Numbered from the stretch's first letter, positions 18,053 through 27,015 are shown. The stretch: DNA of 64,000 nucleotides from Sphaerimonospora cavernae (GCF_042435035.1 NZ_JBHMQT010000055.1:95804-159803); one strand, 5' to 3'. Notes: generated by a model from the sequence alone, not told the origin. Translations and numbers: made by a program.

Positions 18053-18550
18053 TTGTCACTCCAGCCATCTCCACGTGCCGATATCGCGATACGGCCCACG
18101 ACTATTGCCTCCCCCTCCGGCGTGCGCGTACTGGTCTCCAGCGTCTCCTCGGACTCCCACACCTGGAACCTCGTCTTCCTCCAACTCCTATTGGAAGAGA
18201 TGGGACATAAGGTGACCAATCTCGGTTCCTGCGTGCCCGACAATCTGCTCGTTGCCGAGTGTCTGCGACAACGTCCCGACCTGGTGGTCATCAGCAGCGT
18301 CAATGGCCACGGAGCCATGGACGGCGCTCGCATGATCAGGCGTCTGCGTGGCGAGCCCGACCTGCGTGGCCTGCGTGTCGTCATCGGCGGCAAGCTGGGT
18401 GTCCGAGGAGTGGAGGCCACCTCCCATGGGCCCGATCTCATGGAGGCCGGATTCGACGCGGTCTTCGAGGACACTTCGGGGATCGCCGAATTCCGCCGCT
18501 ACCTCTCCCGTGCCTCGATACGGGACCTGGAGCCCGCGAGCGCGCCATGA
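18053..18550 (+). CDS. Glutamate mutase (methylaspartate mutase) small, B12-binding subunit
   Basis: 165 residues from a TTG at 18053 (start uncertain: no strong ribosome site, and the B12 domain proper begins near residue 25). The protein is a cobalamin-binding Rossmann domain: SDSHTWN at 33-39 carrying the His (36) that would ligate cobalt, SSVNGHGAMDG at 81-91 and GGKLGVRG at 112-119. The usual DxHxxG reads D-S-H-T-W-N, with Asn in place of Gly. With subunit E it interconverts L-glutamate and 3-methylaspartate through adenosylcobalamin. The stop overlaps the next start (ATGA), so translation is coupled. Confidence 0.9.
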   Translation: MSLQPSPRADIAIRPTTIASPSGVRVLVSSVSSDSHTWNLVFLQLLLEEMGHKVTNLGSCVPDNLLVAECLRQRPDLVVISSVNGHGAMDGARMIRRLRGEPDLRGLRVVIGGKLGVRGVEATSHGPDLMEAGFDAVFEDTSGIAEFRRYLSRASIRDLEPASAP

Positions 18551-19860
18551 CGTCAGTGACGCCACATCGCGACCGCCCTCTTGACGGCACGTTCGCCGCG
18601 GCCGTGGCCTCCGCCGGCGCGGCCGGCCACCTGGTGGTTCAGCCCCGCATGGGCTTTCCCACCGTGCGGCAGATGAGAGAAGGGCTGAACGCGGTGAAAG
18701 CCGCCCGAGCCCATACGGTGGGCACCCTCACGATCGACTCCTACACCCGAGTCGGTGACGACGAGTCCGCCCGTCAGGCTCTTGACTCAGGCGCAGACCT
18801 CAACGGCTATCCCATCGTGGCCCACGGGCCAGATGTGACCCGCGCCCTGGTCGACGGGCTGGTCACGGACGGCTTCGCGATCCAGGTGCGTCACGGCTCC
18901 GCCAACCCCGTGAGCATCATCAGGTCTCTGCTGGACGCTGGGCTCGATGCCACGGAGGGCGGCCCCGTGTCGTATTGCCTGCCCTACAGCCGCACTCCCC
19001 TGCGTGACTCAGTCGACGCCTGGGCTCGCAGCTGCGAACTGCTGGCCGCACACCCGGGTGCGCACCTGGAGAGCTTTGGCGGATGCATGCTGGGCCAGCT
19101 CTGCCCACCGGGGCTGCTACTGGCCCTGTCGCTCCTGGAGGGGTTGTTCTTCCGCCAGCACGGGATCCGCAGCATCTCCCTCAGCTATGCCCAGCAGACG
19201 CACCCCGGCCAGGACACCGAGGCGCTGCTGGCGCTGAGAAAGCTCGCCGCCGAGTATCTGCCGGATACCGACTGGCATATCGTCCTCTATACCTACATGG
19301 GTGTCTTTCCGAGGTCTCCCGAAGGCGCCCTGGCACTGCTGCGGGACAGCGCCCGCCTCGCGGCGCTCACCGGCACCGAGCGGCTCATCGTCAAGACCAC
19401 AGCGGAGGCGTACCGCATCCCGACCATCGAGGACAACGTCGAAGCACTCGAAGTTGCTGGACGTGAGGCGGCCGGGCCGCGGAGCGGAGATCTTCTTGTC
19501 GAGAACGGCGAGTATGGGGTGCTGGCCGAGGCGCGTGCACTGATCGAGGCTGTGCGAGAGCTGCACACCGACATCGGTCAGGCGCTCATCAGGGCGTTCG
19601 GGCGCGGCCTGCTCGACGTCCCCTACTGCCTGCATGCCGACAACGCGCAGCGCTCACGCAGCTACATCGACGCACGGGGGCGCCTTCAGTGGCACTCCGC
19701 CGGGGCCATGCCGATCCGGGCTGCAGCTTCGCCCACAGGCGGTCTGCAACAGGCAGATGACCTGCTCAACATGCTCTCGCACGTACAGGAGACTTACGAC
19801 CAAGCGGCGCTGCGGCAGGGCTCGCGAAATGGACCCGCTCCCGCCTTGCCGGCGCGCTGA
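18547..19860 (+). CDS. Glutamate mutase (methylaspartate mutase) large subunit E
   Basis: 437 residues, ATG at 18547 overlapping the S-subunit stop. It shows the subunit E TIM-barrel signatures: VQPRMGFPTV at 31-40, LTIDSYTRVGD at 61-71 and QVRHGSANP at 113-121, supplying substrate-binding arginines, plus ESFGGCMLGQLCPP and KTTAEAYRIPT. Together with subunit S it makes (2S,3S)-3-methylaspartate from glutamate. In actinomycetes this pair usually feeds natural-product building blocks (for example nikkomycin, friulimicin and vicenistatin pathways). Clostridial-type glutamate fermentation genes (methylaspartase and the like) are absent, favouring biosynthesis. Confidence 0.93.
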   Translation: MTSVTPHRDRPLDGTFAAAVASAGAAGHLVVQPRMGFPTVRQMREGLNAVKAARAHTVGTLTIDSYTRVGDDESARQALDSGADLNGYPIVAHGPDVTRALVDGLVTDGFAIQVRHGSANPVSIIRSLLDAGLDATEGGPVSYCLPYSRTPLRDSVDAWARSCELLAAHPGAHLESFGGCMLGQLCPPGLLLALSLLEGLFFRQHGIRSISLSYAQQTHPGQDTEALLALRKLAAEYLPDTDWHIVLYTYMGVFPRSPEGALALLRDSARLAALTGTERLIVKTTAEAYRIPTIEDNVEALEVAGREAAGPRSGDLLVENGEYGVLAEARALIEAVRELHTDIGQALIRAFGRGLLDVPYCLHADNAQRSRSYIDARGRLQWHSAGAMPIRAAASPTGGLQQADDLLNMLSHVQETYDQAALRQGSRNGPAPALPAR

Positions 19861-19931
19861 GACCCGGGGCGGCGTTCACCGCGCTGTACCCGCTTCCGTG
19901 CTTCCCACTCATCTCATCCCAAGGATGTTCC

Positions 19932-21947
19932 GTGTCAGCACATTCCTTAAGCTCTCGTCCGCTTGCCATCGCCATCGTGGGGAGTGGTCCTCGCGGTATC
20001 GCGGTACTGGAACGGTTGGCTGTACGTACACGTGTGGAGGTGGAAGAGGCCGCGGCCGCCGGTGTCGTCCCACGGCCGGTGCGCATCCACCTCATCGACT
20101 CACACCAGGTCGGTGCGGGACGAGTGTGGCGCACCGACCAGCCGACCTGGTTCACCATGAACACGGTTATCAGCCAGGTGACCATGTACTCGGGGGAACA
20201 GGATGAAGGGCCCGCCCGGCCCGGTGCGGGGCCGTCCCTGGGGCAGTGGATCGCGCAACGCGCCAAGGACCTGGATGAGGACTACCTGGGACCGAACGAC
20301 TACGCACCCCGGGTGCGGTACGGCGAGTATCTCTACGACGTCTGCCAGGTCATCTCCCGCAGCCTTCCGAGCCACGTTGAGCTACACCAGGTGACCGGGC
20401 GCGTCGTCGCGGTTCGTCCGGTGCCCCGCGGTGGATACCGGCTCAGTTTCGCCGGGCACTCACAGCCCCTGGAAGTCGACCGCGTCGTTCTCACCACCGG
20501 GCACCCCGTGAACGAACCTGACGCCTTCGAACGGCGTATGCTCGGCTTCACCGATCACTTCCCCAGCACCCGGTACATTTGCGCGGACTCCGCGGCCGAC
20601 ATGGACTTGAGCGAGGAGGCGATCCCGGCGGGTACCTCCGTGGGCGTGCGGGGTTTGGGGTTGTCCTTCTACGATGTCATGCTGTCCCTCACCGTGGGAC
20701 GGGGGGGACGATTCCTCTGGTCACCCGGGGATGAGCTGGTGTACAAGCCCAGCGGCCGGGAACCGCACATCGTGGCCGGATCGCGCAGCGGGCTGCCCAT
20801 CCCCGCCCGCGGCCGGAACCAGAAGGAACCCACGCAGAGCCATCGGCCGCTGTTCCTCACCAGGCAGGCGCTGGAGGCCGCGCGCCGGGCCCGAGCGGCG
20901 GGCGGCAGCGCCCAGCTGGTCTTCGCCGAAGATATCCTGCCGCTTCTGCTGCTCGAGGTGGAACACGTCTACTTCACCACGCACGTCCGCGTGACGCAGG
21001 GGACAGCTCAGGCGCAGGCCTTCGCTGAGCGACACGAGGCGACACTGCGCCGGGGCGAGGATCCGCGGGAACTGAGGGCCGAGGCCGGTCTCGGCGATCT
21101 CCCTCCGATCGATCTGGAGGCACTTGCCCGCCCCTTCGCGGGCCGTCACTACCGCAGCACTGAGCAGTTCACCCAGGAGCTGTTCGAGTTGATGCACCGT
21201 GACCTGGCGGCCGCCTCTCTCGGCAACGTCGACGGCCCGCTCAAGGCCGCCCTGGACGTGCTGCGCGACATCCGTACGATCGTGCGTGAAGCCGTCGACT
21301 TCGGGGGGCTGCTGCCCGAGTCGCATGTCAGGGATTTCCACGGCTACTACCTGCCCCTGAACTCGTTGCTGTCCGCGGGACCGCCGATGGAACGGGTCGA
21401 GCAGTTGCGTGCCCTCATCCGCCAGGGAGTCGTGGAGATCGCCGGTCCCGACACCCGGTTCGAGACCGACGAGAGCGCCGGGGGCTTCCGGGTGATGTCT
21501 CCCCAGGTCGAGGGATCGGAGCGCATCGTGCGGACGATCATCGACGCCCGTATACCCAGTCCCGACCTGCGACGTGACACCTCCGAGCTCACCCAGCAGC
21601 TCATCGCCGACGGCATGGCGCGTGTATTCACCATCCCGTCCCCTGACGGTGAGTCGTTCGTCACCGGCGGTCTCGACGTCACGCCGGCCCCGTTCCACGT
21701 CCGTACGGCGAGTGGTGAACCGCAGCCCGGTCTGTACGCTCTTGGCATCCCCACCGAGCACACCCGTTGGTTCACCCAGGTAGGCAGCAGCAGGCCGGGA
21801 GTCGCCACCCTCTTCTACCTGGATGCCGACCTCATCGCAGAGGAGGTCCTGCGGTCAGTGGAGCCGCAGGACACGGACCTGGAGGACGAACAGTGGCCCG
21901 CTCGTCGTCTGGTCAGCGCGGCCGCCGGTGCCGGGAGTCCAGAATGA
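19932..21947 (+). CDS. FAD/NAD(P)-binding monooxygenase-like protein (HpyO/CreE-type domain)
   Basis: 671 residues from the GTG at 19932. The N-terminal dinucleotide fold is IVGSGPRGIAVLERL (GSGPRG at 17-22), followed by IHLIDSHQVGAGRVWRTDQPTWFTMNTV. This is the PF13454 FAD-NAD(P)-binding pattern shared by urate hydroxylase HpyO and aspartate N-monooxygenase CreE. Typical second-half segments are VRGLGLSFYDVMLSL and LGIPTEHTRWFTQVGSSRPGV. Given a glutamate mutase immediately upstream, 3-methylaspartate is an attractive substrate (inference). The stop overlaps the next ATG. The family assignment is reasonable; the substrate is a guess. Confidence 0.8.
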   Translation: MSAHSLSSRPLAIAIVGSGPRGIAVLERLAVRTRVEVEEAAAAGVVPRPVRIHLIDSHQVGAGRVWRTDQPTWFTMNTVISQVTMYSGEQDEGPARPGAGPSLGQWIAQRAKDLDEDYLGPNDYAPRVRYGEYLYDVCQVISRSLPSHVELHQVTGRVVAVRPVPRGGYRLSFAGHSQPLEVDRVVLTTGHPVNEPDAFERRMLGFTDHFPSTRYICADSAADMDLSEEAIPAGTSVGVRGLGLSFYDVMLSLTVGRGGRFLWSPGDELVYKPSGREPHIVAGSRSGLPIPARGRNQKEPTQSHRPLFLTRQALEAARRARAAGGSAQLVFAEDILPLLLLEVEHVYFTTHVRVTQGTAQAQAFAERHEATLRRGEDPRELRAEAGLGDLPPIDLEALARPFAGRHYRSTEQFTQELFELMHRDLAAASLGNVDGPLKAALDVLRDIRTIVREAVDFGGLLPESHVRDFHGYYLPLNSLLSAGPPMERVEQLRALIRQGVVEIAGPDTRFETDESAGGFRVMSPQVEGSERIVRTIIDARIPSPDLRRDTSELTQQLIADGMARVFTIPSPDGESFVTGGLDVTPAPFHVRTASGEPQPGLYALGIPTEHTRWFTQVGSSRPGVATLFYLDADLIAEEVLRSVEPQDTDLEDEQWPARRLVSAAAGAGSPE

Positions 21948-23677
21948 GCGGGCAGGAAGCGGCCGCGGCCGCTTCACCCACGGAAGTGTTCCGCGCGGCC
22001 CGCGACGTGCTACTGCGGCACCGCACCGACTGGGCCGCAGCCGTCCGCGAGTTCCGGTGGCCCAACTTCGAGCACTTCAACTGGGCCCTCGACTGGTTTG
22101 ACACCCTCGCCGAGCCGGCCGAGCAGGGTCGGCCGCGCACGGCTCTGCGCATCGTCGGTCCGGGGGGGCCCGAGACGGACCGGCTGCTCACCTTCCGCGA
22201 GTTGGCCACCCGGTCCTCCCAGGTGGCCAACTGGCTCCGCTCCGTTGGAGTGCGCCGCGACGACCCGGTCCTGGTGATGCTGGGCAACCGGCAGGAGGTC
22301 TGGGAGATGCTGCTGGCCGCCGTCAAACTCGGGGCGGTGGTCGTGCCCACGTACACCACCGCAACACCGGCGGAGTTGCAGGACCGGCTCACCCGGGGGG
22401 CTATCGGTTATGTGGTCACGGAGGCGGAGCTGACCGGGCGATTCCACGGCCTGGAGGGTAGCTGGGTGGGCGTTCGCGTGGGTGCCGGTGATGCCTCGAG
22501 TGCCGGCTGGCTACCGTACGAGGAGACGGAGCGCGCCTCCGGCACGTTCGTCCCCGACGGCCCCACCGGAGCCGATGACGTCGTCTTTCGCTACTTCACC
22601 TCGGGTACCACCTCGAAGCCGAAGATGGTTGAGCACACGCACACCAGCTACCCGGTCGGGCATCTGTCCGGCATGTACTGGAACGGCGTCAGGCCCGGCG
22701 ATATCCATCTCAACGTGTCCTCACCCGGTTGGGCGAAGCACGCGTGGAGTTCGTTCTTCGTTCCCTGGAACGCCGAGGCGACCGTCGTGGCGCTGGAAGG
22801 CTCTCGCAGTACCGCGGAAGACGTTCTCGACGTGCTGCGCACCCGCGGTGTGACCACGTTCTGTGCTCCTCCGACCGTCTGGCGGGCCATGGCCGTGGTC
22901 GGTCTCGGCGAGCGACCCGCACTGCTACGCGAGACGATGGCCGCCGGTGAGCCCCTGGAGCCCGGGCTGATCCGCCAGGTGAAGGAGGCTTGGGGTCTCG
23001 ATCTGCGCGACGGGTACGGGCAGACCGAGACCACCGGACAGATCGGCAACCCCCCGGGCCGCGTGGTCGTGCCGGGCAGCATGGGCGTTCCACTGCCCGG
23101 CTGTCCCGTTGTGCTGATCGACCCGGAAACCGGCGAGCCCGTGCCCGATGGTGAGCCCGGAGAGATCTGCCTGGATCTGCGCCACCGGCCGGTGGGGCTC
23201 ATGCGCGGATACGCCGACGACGAGCGGCGCACCGACAAAGCGTTCGCTGGTGGCTACTACCACTCGGGTGATCTCGCGGTGCGCACCGAGGAGGGCGGCA
23301 TCACCTACCTCTCCCGCACCGACGACATGTTCAAGTCGTTCGACCACCGGATTTCGCCCCGTGAGCTGGAGCAGGCTCTGCTGGAACACCCGATGGTGGC
23401 CGATGCAGCCGTCGTAGCGGTGCCGGACCCGGTAGGCCTATGGGTGCCGAAGGCGTACGTCGTCGCCGCCCCGGGCCACCGCACCGAGTCGGCCGACGCC
23501 CGTGAACTGCTTGAGCATGCCCGGAGCGTCCTACCCGCCGAGAAGTGGGTGTGGCTGCTGGAGTTCGTGGCGACGCTGCCGCGCACGGCTTCGGGGAAGA
23601 TCCGCCGCACCGAACTGAAGGGTCGGACGGAAGACCAGGCGACCGGGGTCGAGTATCGACTCGAGGACGTCTGTTAG
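21944..23677 (+). CDS. Class I adenylate-forming enzyme (acyl-CoA synthetase-like)
   Basis: 577 residues from the ATG at 21944 (ATGA overlap with the flavoprotein gene). All ANL core motifs are present: YFTSGTTSKPK at 217-227, the DGYGQTETTG motif near 356, YHSGDLAV, and the C-terminal PRTASGKIRR with the catalytic Lys near 553. The layout is that of medium-chain acyl-CoA synthetases. It would activate a carboxylate as acyl-AMP, with CoA or another nucleophile as acceptor. No carrier protein is nearby. CreM-type diazotases have the same fold, so an acyl-CoA product should not be assumed. Confidence 0.88.
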   Translation: MSGQEAAAAASPTEVFRAARDVLLRHRTDWAAAVREFRWPNFEHFNWALDWFDTLAEPAEQGRPRTALRIVGPGGPETDRLLTFRELATRSSQVANWLRSVGVRRDDPVLVMLGNRQEVWEMLLAAVKLGAVVVPTYTTATPAELQDRLTRGAIGYVVTEAELTGRFHGLEGSWVGVRVGAGDASSAGWLPYEETERASGTFVPDGPTGADDVVFRYFTSGTTSKPKMVEHTHTSYPVGHLSGMYWNGVRPGDIHLNVSSPGWAKHAWSSFFVPWNAEATVVALEGSRSTAEDVLDVLRTRGVTTFCAPPTVWRAMAVVGLGERPALLRETMAAGEPLEPGLIRQVKEAWGLDLRDGYGQTETTGQIGNPPGRVVVPGSMGVPLPGCPVVLIDPETGEPVPDGEPGEICLDLRHRPVGLMRGYADDERRTDKAFAGGYYHSGDLAVRTEEGGITYLSRTDDMFKSFDHRISPRELEQALLEHPMVADAAVVAVPDPVGLWVPKAYVVAAPGHRTESADARELLEHARSVLPAEKWVWLLEFVATLPRTASGKIRRTELKGRTEDQATGVEYRLEDVC

Positions 23678-23736
23678 GGATCATATGAAATTTATCCCGC
23701 TGTCCGGTCTCTGGTGATTGGTGATCTAATTGTGTG

Positions 23737-24235
23737 GTGAAGCTCCGCACGATGGCCGCTGATGAGCGGGAACGCTTGGAGAGCGGGCTGACCCACCGAT
23801 GGCTCGACCTGCGGGAACACTTGGATGAACGGTCGCGTCGGCTGTGGCTGGCTGCCGAGGTCTGATCTTTGGGGGTACGGCGGGATCGCGTTCGTCGCGG
23901 CGGTGACGAAGGTAACCACCGAGACGATCGCCGAGGGGATCAAGGAACTCACGGGTGAGAAGCCTTTGGCGCAAGGGGTACGCCGTCTTGGCGGGGGCCG
24001 CAAGCGCGCTGAGAACATCGACCCTGGACTGCCCGCAGCGCTGGATGCGCTGGTCGAACCGGTGATCCGGGGAGATCCGATGTCGCCGCCGCGGTGGACC
24101 AGTGAATCGCTGAACAAGCCGGCCGGTGAGCTGACCGCGCAGGGGCATCCGGTCAGCGACGATACGGTACGGCGGCTGCTGATCGAGGCCGGGTTGCCAG
24201 TCGCACGGCCCTCCCGAGACTCCGCCAAGACGTGA
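23737..24235 (+). pseudogene. ISAzo13-type transposase remnant (frameshifted, truncated)
   Basis: A GTG at 23737 opens VKLRTMAADERERLESGLTH, which stops at 23863. A +1 shift near 23860 restores WGYGGIAFVAAVTKVTTETI, VRRLGGGRKRAENIDPGLP, ALDALVEPVIRGDPMSPPRW and HPVSDDTVRRLLIEAGL. This order matches the N-terminal third of ISAzo13-like transposases, with the catalytic part missing. No terminal inverted repeats or target duplication could be identified. It marks the right edge of the glutamate-mutase cluster. Confidence 0.82.
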
Positions 24236-24246
24236 CGGGAGGGCCG
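24206..24246. other. Hairpin at the end of the transposase remnant
   Basis: CGGCCCTCCCG (24206-24216) and CGGGAGGGCCG (24236-24246) are perfect 11-bp arms around the frame's stop codon. It may act as a terminator or be a mobile-element scar. The following ~240 bp to the CGNR 3 stop hold no supported gene. Confidence 0.5.
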
Positions 24247-24485
24247 CTGTCCTCCATGGGCTCTCCGCGATACTCGCGCTGACATCGCACACGAAGAAGG
24301 GCAACCCCATCGGACTGCCCCAACCACATCCTCACCGTCAATGACGTCCGGCGCTCACCCCGTCGTCACTGACGCTGGCGGATAACAGACGTCACGCCCG
24401 ATGCGCGGCAGGTCGCCCGGATGTGACGCGTGTGGCCTGTCTGGACGTGGCTTGGCCGGGCGGTGCCGTCGGTCGGCACCGCCCG

Positions 24486-25088
24486 TCAACTGGCGGGCGG
24501 CTCGGGACCGGGATCTGTTTGCGGCTCATGCCTGTGTCGTGCGTAGTGACGAGATGCCTTGGCGCGGTTCCCACAGCCGGTCATGGAGCACCAGCGGCGC
24601 GTGCCGTTCTTGGAGACATCGTAGAAGTAGAGGACGCAGTCGGGGTGTGCGCAGCGTCTGATGCGGGTGGGGGCCCAACCCAGCAGACGGAGGTAGTCGT
24701 CAGCGGCCAGCCAGGCTGCCAGGTGAGCCGGGTCGTCGGCCTCCACTGTCTCCAGGGCGCCGTCGGGTCCCAGCGACCGGCGGACGCAGCCGTGGCGCAG
24801 TGTGCGGTCAAGGGCGGCCATGGCAGTCGGCGTGATGCCTTCCTCTACGAGTTCCAGCAAGGCGTCCCGTACGTCGAGCAGGGCCTCAAGGGTCGGTTGG
24901 TCGGCGGTGACCCGATGGTGAAGGCCGGTGGAACGTAGCCACACAAATAGGCCGTTGACGGAATCCAGCAGGTCATGCGGACCTTCCACACTTCTCCAGC
25001 GGGTGTTCAGGAGGTCGAGGCAGAGGGGTTCGCCGATCAGCGGCCTCGGGTCCTCCCGTGGAGACTGCCGGCGTTCATCTGCGGTCAC
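24486..25088 (-). CDS. CGNR zinc-finger (ABATE-type) regulator 3
   Basis: 200 residues from the GTG at 25088, with AGAGAGGA upstream. The ABATE domain shows LIGEPLCLDLLNTRWRSVEG. The zinc finger shows RRCAHPDCVLYFYDVSKNGTRRWCSMTGCGNRAKASRHYARH. The longer frame from 25253 reads into the divergent promoter and is rejected. The gene diverges from the VOC-PNPOx-ferredoxin-reductase operon, its likely target. Confidence 0.9.
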   Translation of the reverse strand: MTADERRQSPREDPRPLIGEPLCLDLLNTRWRSVEGPHDLLDSVNGLFVWLRSTGLHHRVTADQPTLEALLDVRDALLELVEEGITPTAMAALDRTLRHGCVRRSLGPDGALETVEADDPAHLAAWLAADDYLRLLGWAPTRIRRCAHPDCVLYFYDVSKNGTRRWCSMTGCGNRAKASRHYARHRHEPQTDPGPEPPAS

Positions 25089-25214
25089 GTGCCCGTCCTC
25101 TCTGTGCGCGTGGTACGGCGGCTCCCCACGAGCTGGACGCGTCACCCCGGCCGGCCCTGGGCTCAACATTGTCGCTCGGAGAACCAGTCTAACCGGCCAA
25201 CCCCGTGTCAGCGG

Positions 25215-25260
25215 TTGACTCATCGATGATCTAACCCCTAAGCTTGCTGTCAACGGTTAG
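25215..25260 (+). promoter_or_regulatory. Promoter of the VOC-PNPOx-ferredoxin operon with CTAACC...GGTTAG dyad
   Basis: TTGACT (25215-25220) is followed after 18 nt by TAAGCT (25239-25244). A perfect dyad CTAACC (25231-25236)/GGTTAG (25255-25260), 30 bp overall, straddles the -10. This is the position expected of a repressor site. A further CTAACC lies at 25189. The dyad matches the spacing of the CGNR 1 element. Confidence 0.65.
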
Positions 25261-25297
25261 GTCAAAAGATCCGGATATCGAAGATCGGAGGCATTTG

Positions 25298-25762
25298 ATG
25301 GCGCAGCCCACTGGCACCACCACGCTGCAGACCGGACATGTCGGGCTCAACGTCACGGACATGGAGCGATCCCTGCAGTTCTACTTGCGGGTGTTCGGCT
25401 TCCAGATCCAGGCGGAAGGGAAGGAGGAGGCCCAGCGCTGGGCCTTCCTTGGGAAGGACGGACGGCTGATCCTGACTCTGTGGCAGCAGAGCGACAGCGG
25501 CTTCAACGCTTCCTCCGCCGGTCTCCACCACCTGTCCTTCCAGGTGGAGTCCATCGACCAGGTCAACGCCGCGGAGCGAGTGCTTCGCGAGCTGGGAGCG
25601 GACTTCCACTACGAGGGCGTCGTGCCCCATGGTGAGGGAGCCGCGTCGGGAGGGATCTTCTTCGCCGACCCCGACGGCACCCGGCTGGAGATCTACGCTC
25701 CCACCGGTGCGGACACTGCGCCGGCACCTTCTGGCGCCGCCCCCACCTGCGGCTTCTTCTGA
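25298..25762 (+). CDS. VOC (glyoxalase/bleomycin-resistance) family protein
   Basis: 154 residues from the ATG at 25298, with GGAGG six bases upstream. It has a VOC fold with paired beta-alpha-beta modules: TGHVGLNVTDMERSLQFYLRVFGF, then LHHLSFQVESIDQVNAAERVLRELG and FFADPDGTRLEIYAPTG. The His, His and Glu in these segments fit the metal site. It may be a dioxygenase, lyase or binding protein. First gene of the operon leading to PNPOx 2, ferredoxin and reductase. Confidence 0.88.
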   Translation: MAQPTGTTTLQTGHVGLNVTDMERSLQFYLRVFGFQIQAEGKEEAQRWAFLGKDGRLILTLWQQSDSGFNASSAGLHHLSFQVESIDQVNAAERVLRELGADFHYEGVVPHGEGAASGGIFFADPDGTRLEIYAPTGADTAPAPSGAAPTCGFF

Positions 25763-25855
25763 TCACCCCAAGGCCATGCCGATGCGCGCGAGAAGCTTAC
25801 CCAGTGCCTCGCGCGCATCGGCCGTGTGTTGAACAGCGCGGGAAAGGTGAACGGC

Positions 25856-26800
25856 ATGACTGTGACAGCGACAGGCACCTACCACGCAGGGGAGCGTCAG
25901 GTGCAAACCCGAGCCGGCCTGCGCGAACAGGCCCAATTCTCCGCACGGGCCCGCCACCGACACATTCCCGAGATCGCCCGCGACTTCCTCGCGCAGCAGG
26001 TCATGCTCATCGCCGGGGCAAGCGATGAGCACGGGAGTATCTGGGTGTCCCTCCTCAGCGCTCCCGCTGGGTTTATCAAGGTCACCGGGGATACGACGCT
26101 CCACGTCCAGTCCCTACCGCCGAAGGGCGATCCTCTGCGGGCTCGATTCACCGCCCTGGACGGACAGCCGTTCGACATCGGTATGATCGCGATCGAACCG
26201 GCCACCCGCCGCCGGATGAGAATGAACGGCAGCGCCACAACCGCCACGAACGGATTCCACGTGGCACTGGAGCAGATATACGCCAACTGCCCCAAATACA
26301 TCCAAAAACGCCAGGTAGAGACGCTGGCAGAACCGCCGGGCCCCAGCCCGGCAAGCACCACCGACCGCCTCACCGGCGCCCAGCAGGCGCTGATCAGCAG
26401 TGCCGACACGTTCTTCGTCGCCACCGCTGACGGCGAAGGGCACGCCGACGCCTCACACCGCGGCGGCAACCCGGGATTCGTCAAGGTCCTCTCCCCCACG
26501 ATGTTGCGCTGGCCTGACTACCGGGGCAACGCCATGTTCGGCACCCTCGGCAACATCGAGGTCAATCCCGCCGCCGGACTACTCTTCCCCGATTGGGAAA
26601 GCGGCGGCTGCCTCCAGTTGACCGGAACCGCGAGGATCGACTGGGACACCGGACGCACCGCGGCCGTACCCGGAGCCGAAAGGCTGATCGAGTTCACCGT
26701 TCAGCGCGTGGTCGAGATCCCCGATGCGACCCCGCTGCGCTGGACGGGAGTCGAATACTCCCGCTTCAACCCCACCGCGGACCGCTACCCGACTGCCTGA
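25856..26800 (+). CDS. Large pyridoxamine 5'-phosphate oxidase-family flavoprotein
   Basis: 314 residues from the ATG at 25856. It has two split-barrel halves: ARDFLAQQVMLIAGASDEHGSIWVSLLSAPAGFIKV near the N-terminus, and ISSADTFFVATADGEGHADASHRGGNPGFVKVL with DYRGNAMFGTLGNIEVNPAAGLLFPDW near the C-terminus. The second half is similar to the 204-residue PNPOx at 11396, so this is a tandem version. It is followed 11 bp later by a ferredoxin and its reductase, suggesting electrons are delivered to its flavin. The substrate is unknown. Confidence 0.85.
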   Translation: MTVTATGTYHAGERQVQTRAGLREQAQFSARARHRHIPEIARDFLAQQVMLIAGASDEHGSIWVSLLSAPAGFIKVTGDTTLHVQSLPPKGDPLRARFTALDGQPFDIGMIAIEPATRRRMRMNGSATTATNGFHVALEQIYANCPKYIQKRQVETLAEPPGPSPASTTDRLTGAQQALISSADTFFVATADGEGHADASHRGGNPGFVKVLSPTMLRWPDYRGNAMFGTLGNIEVNPAAGLLFPDWESGGCLQLTGTARIDWDTGRTAAVPGAERLIEFTVQRVVEIPDATPLRWTGVEYSRFNPTADRYPTA

Positions 26801-26811
26801 AAGGGTGCATC

Positions 26812-27015
26812 GTGCGAATCGATGTCGACATGAACTTGTGCGAGAGCCACGGACAGTGCGTCTTCGCCGCCCCTGACGTCTTCTCCTTCGATGACGAGGA
26901 CACTCTGACGTACACCGCCGTCGTCGATGACACCCGGCGCGACGCCGTCGCCAGAGCCGCCGCGACGTGCCCGGTCCGCGCGATCCTCATCGCCGACAAC
27001 AACGCCGTGTCATGA
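26812..27015 (+). CDS. Small [3Fe-4S]/[4Fe-4S]-type ferredoxin
   Basis: 67 residues from the GTG at 26812. Cluster motif C10-x2-H13-x2-C16 and C53-P54 gives three cysteines with a His in place of the second ligand, the arrangement of single-cluster ferredoxins that serve actinobacterial P450s. DMNLCESHGQCVFAAPDVF and ATCPVRAI are typical. It overlaps the reductase start (ATGA). No cytochrome P450 is present in the window, so the likely acceptor is the PNPOx protein or an unlinked enzyme. Confidence 0.9.
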   Translation: MRIDVDMNLCESHGQCVFAAPDVFSFDDEDTLTYTAVVDDTRRDAVARAAATCPVRAILIADNNAVS

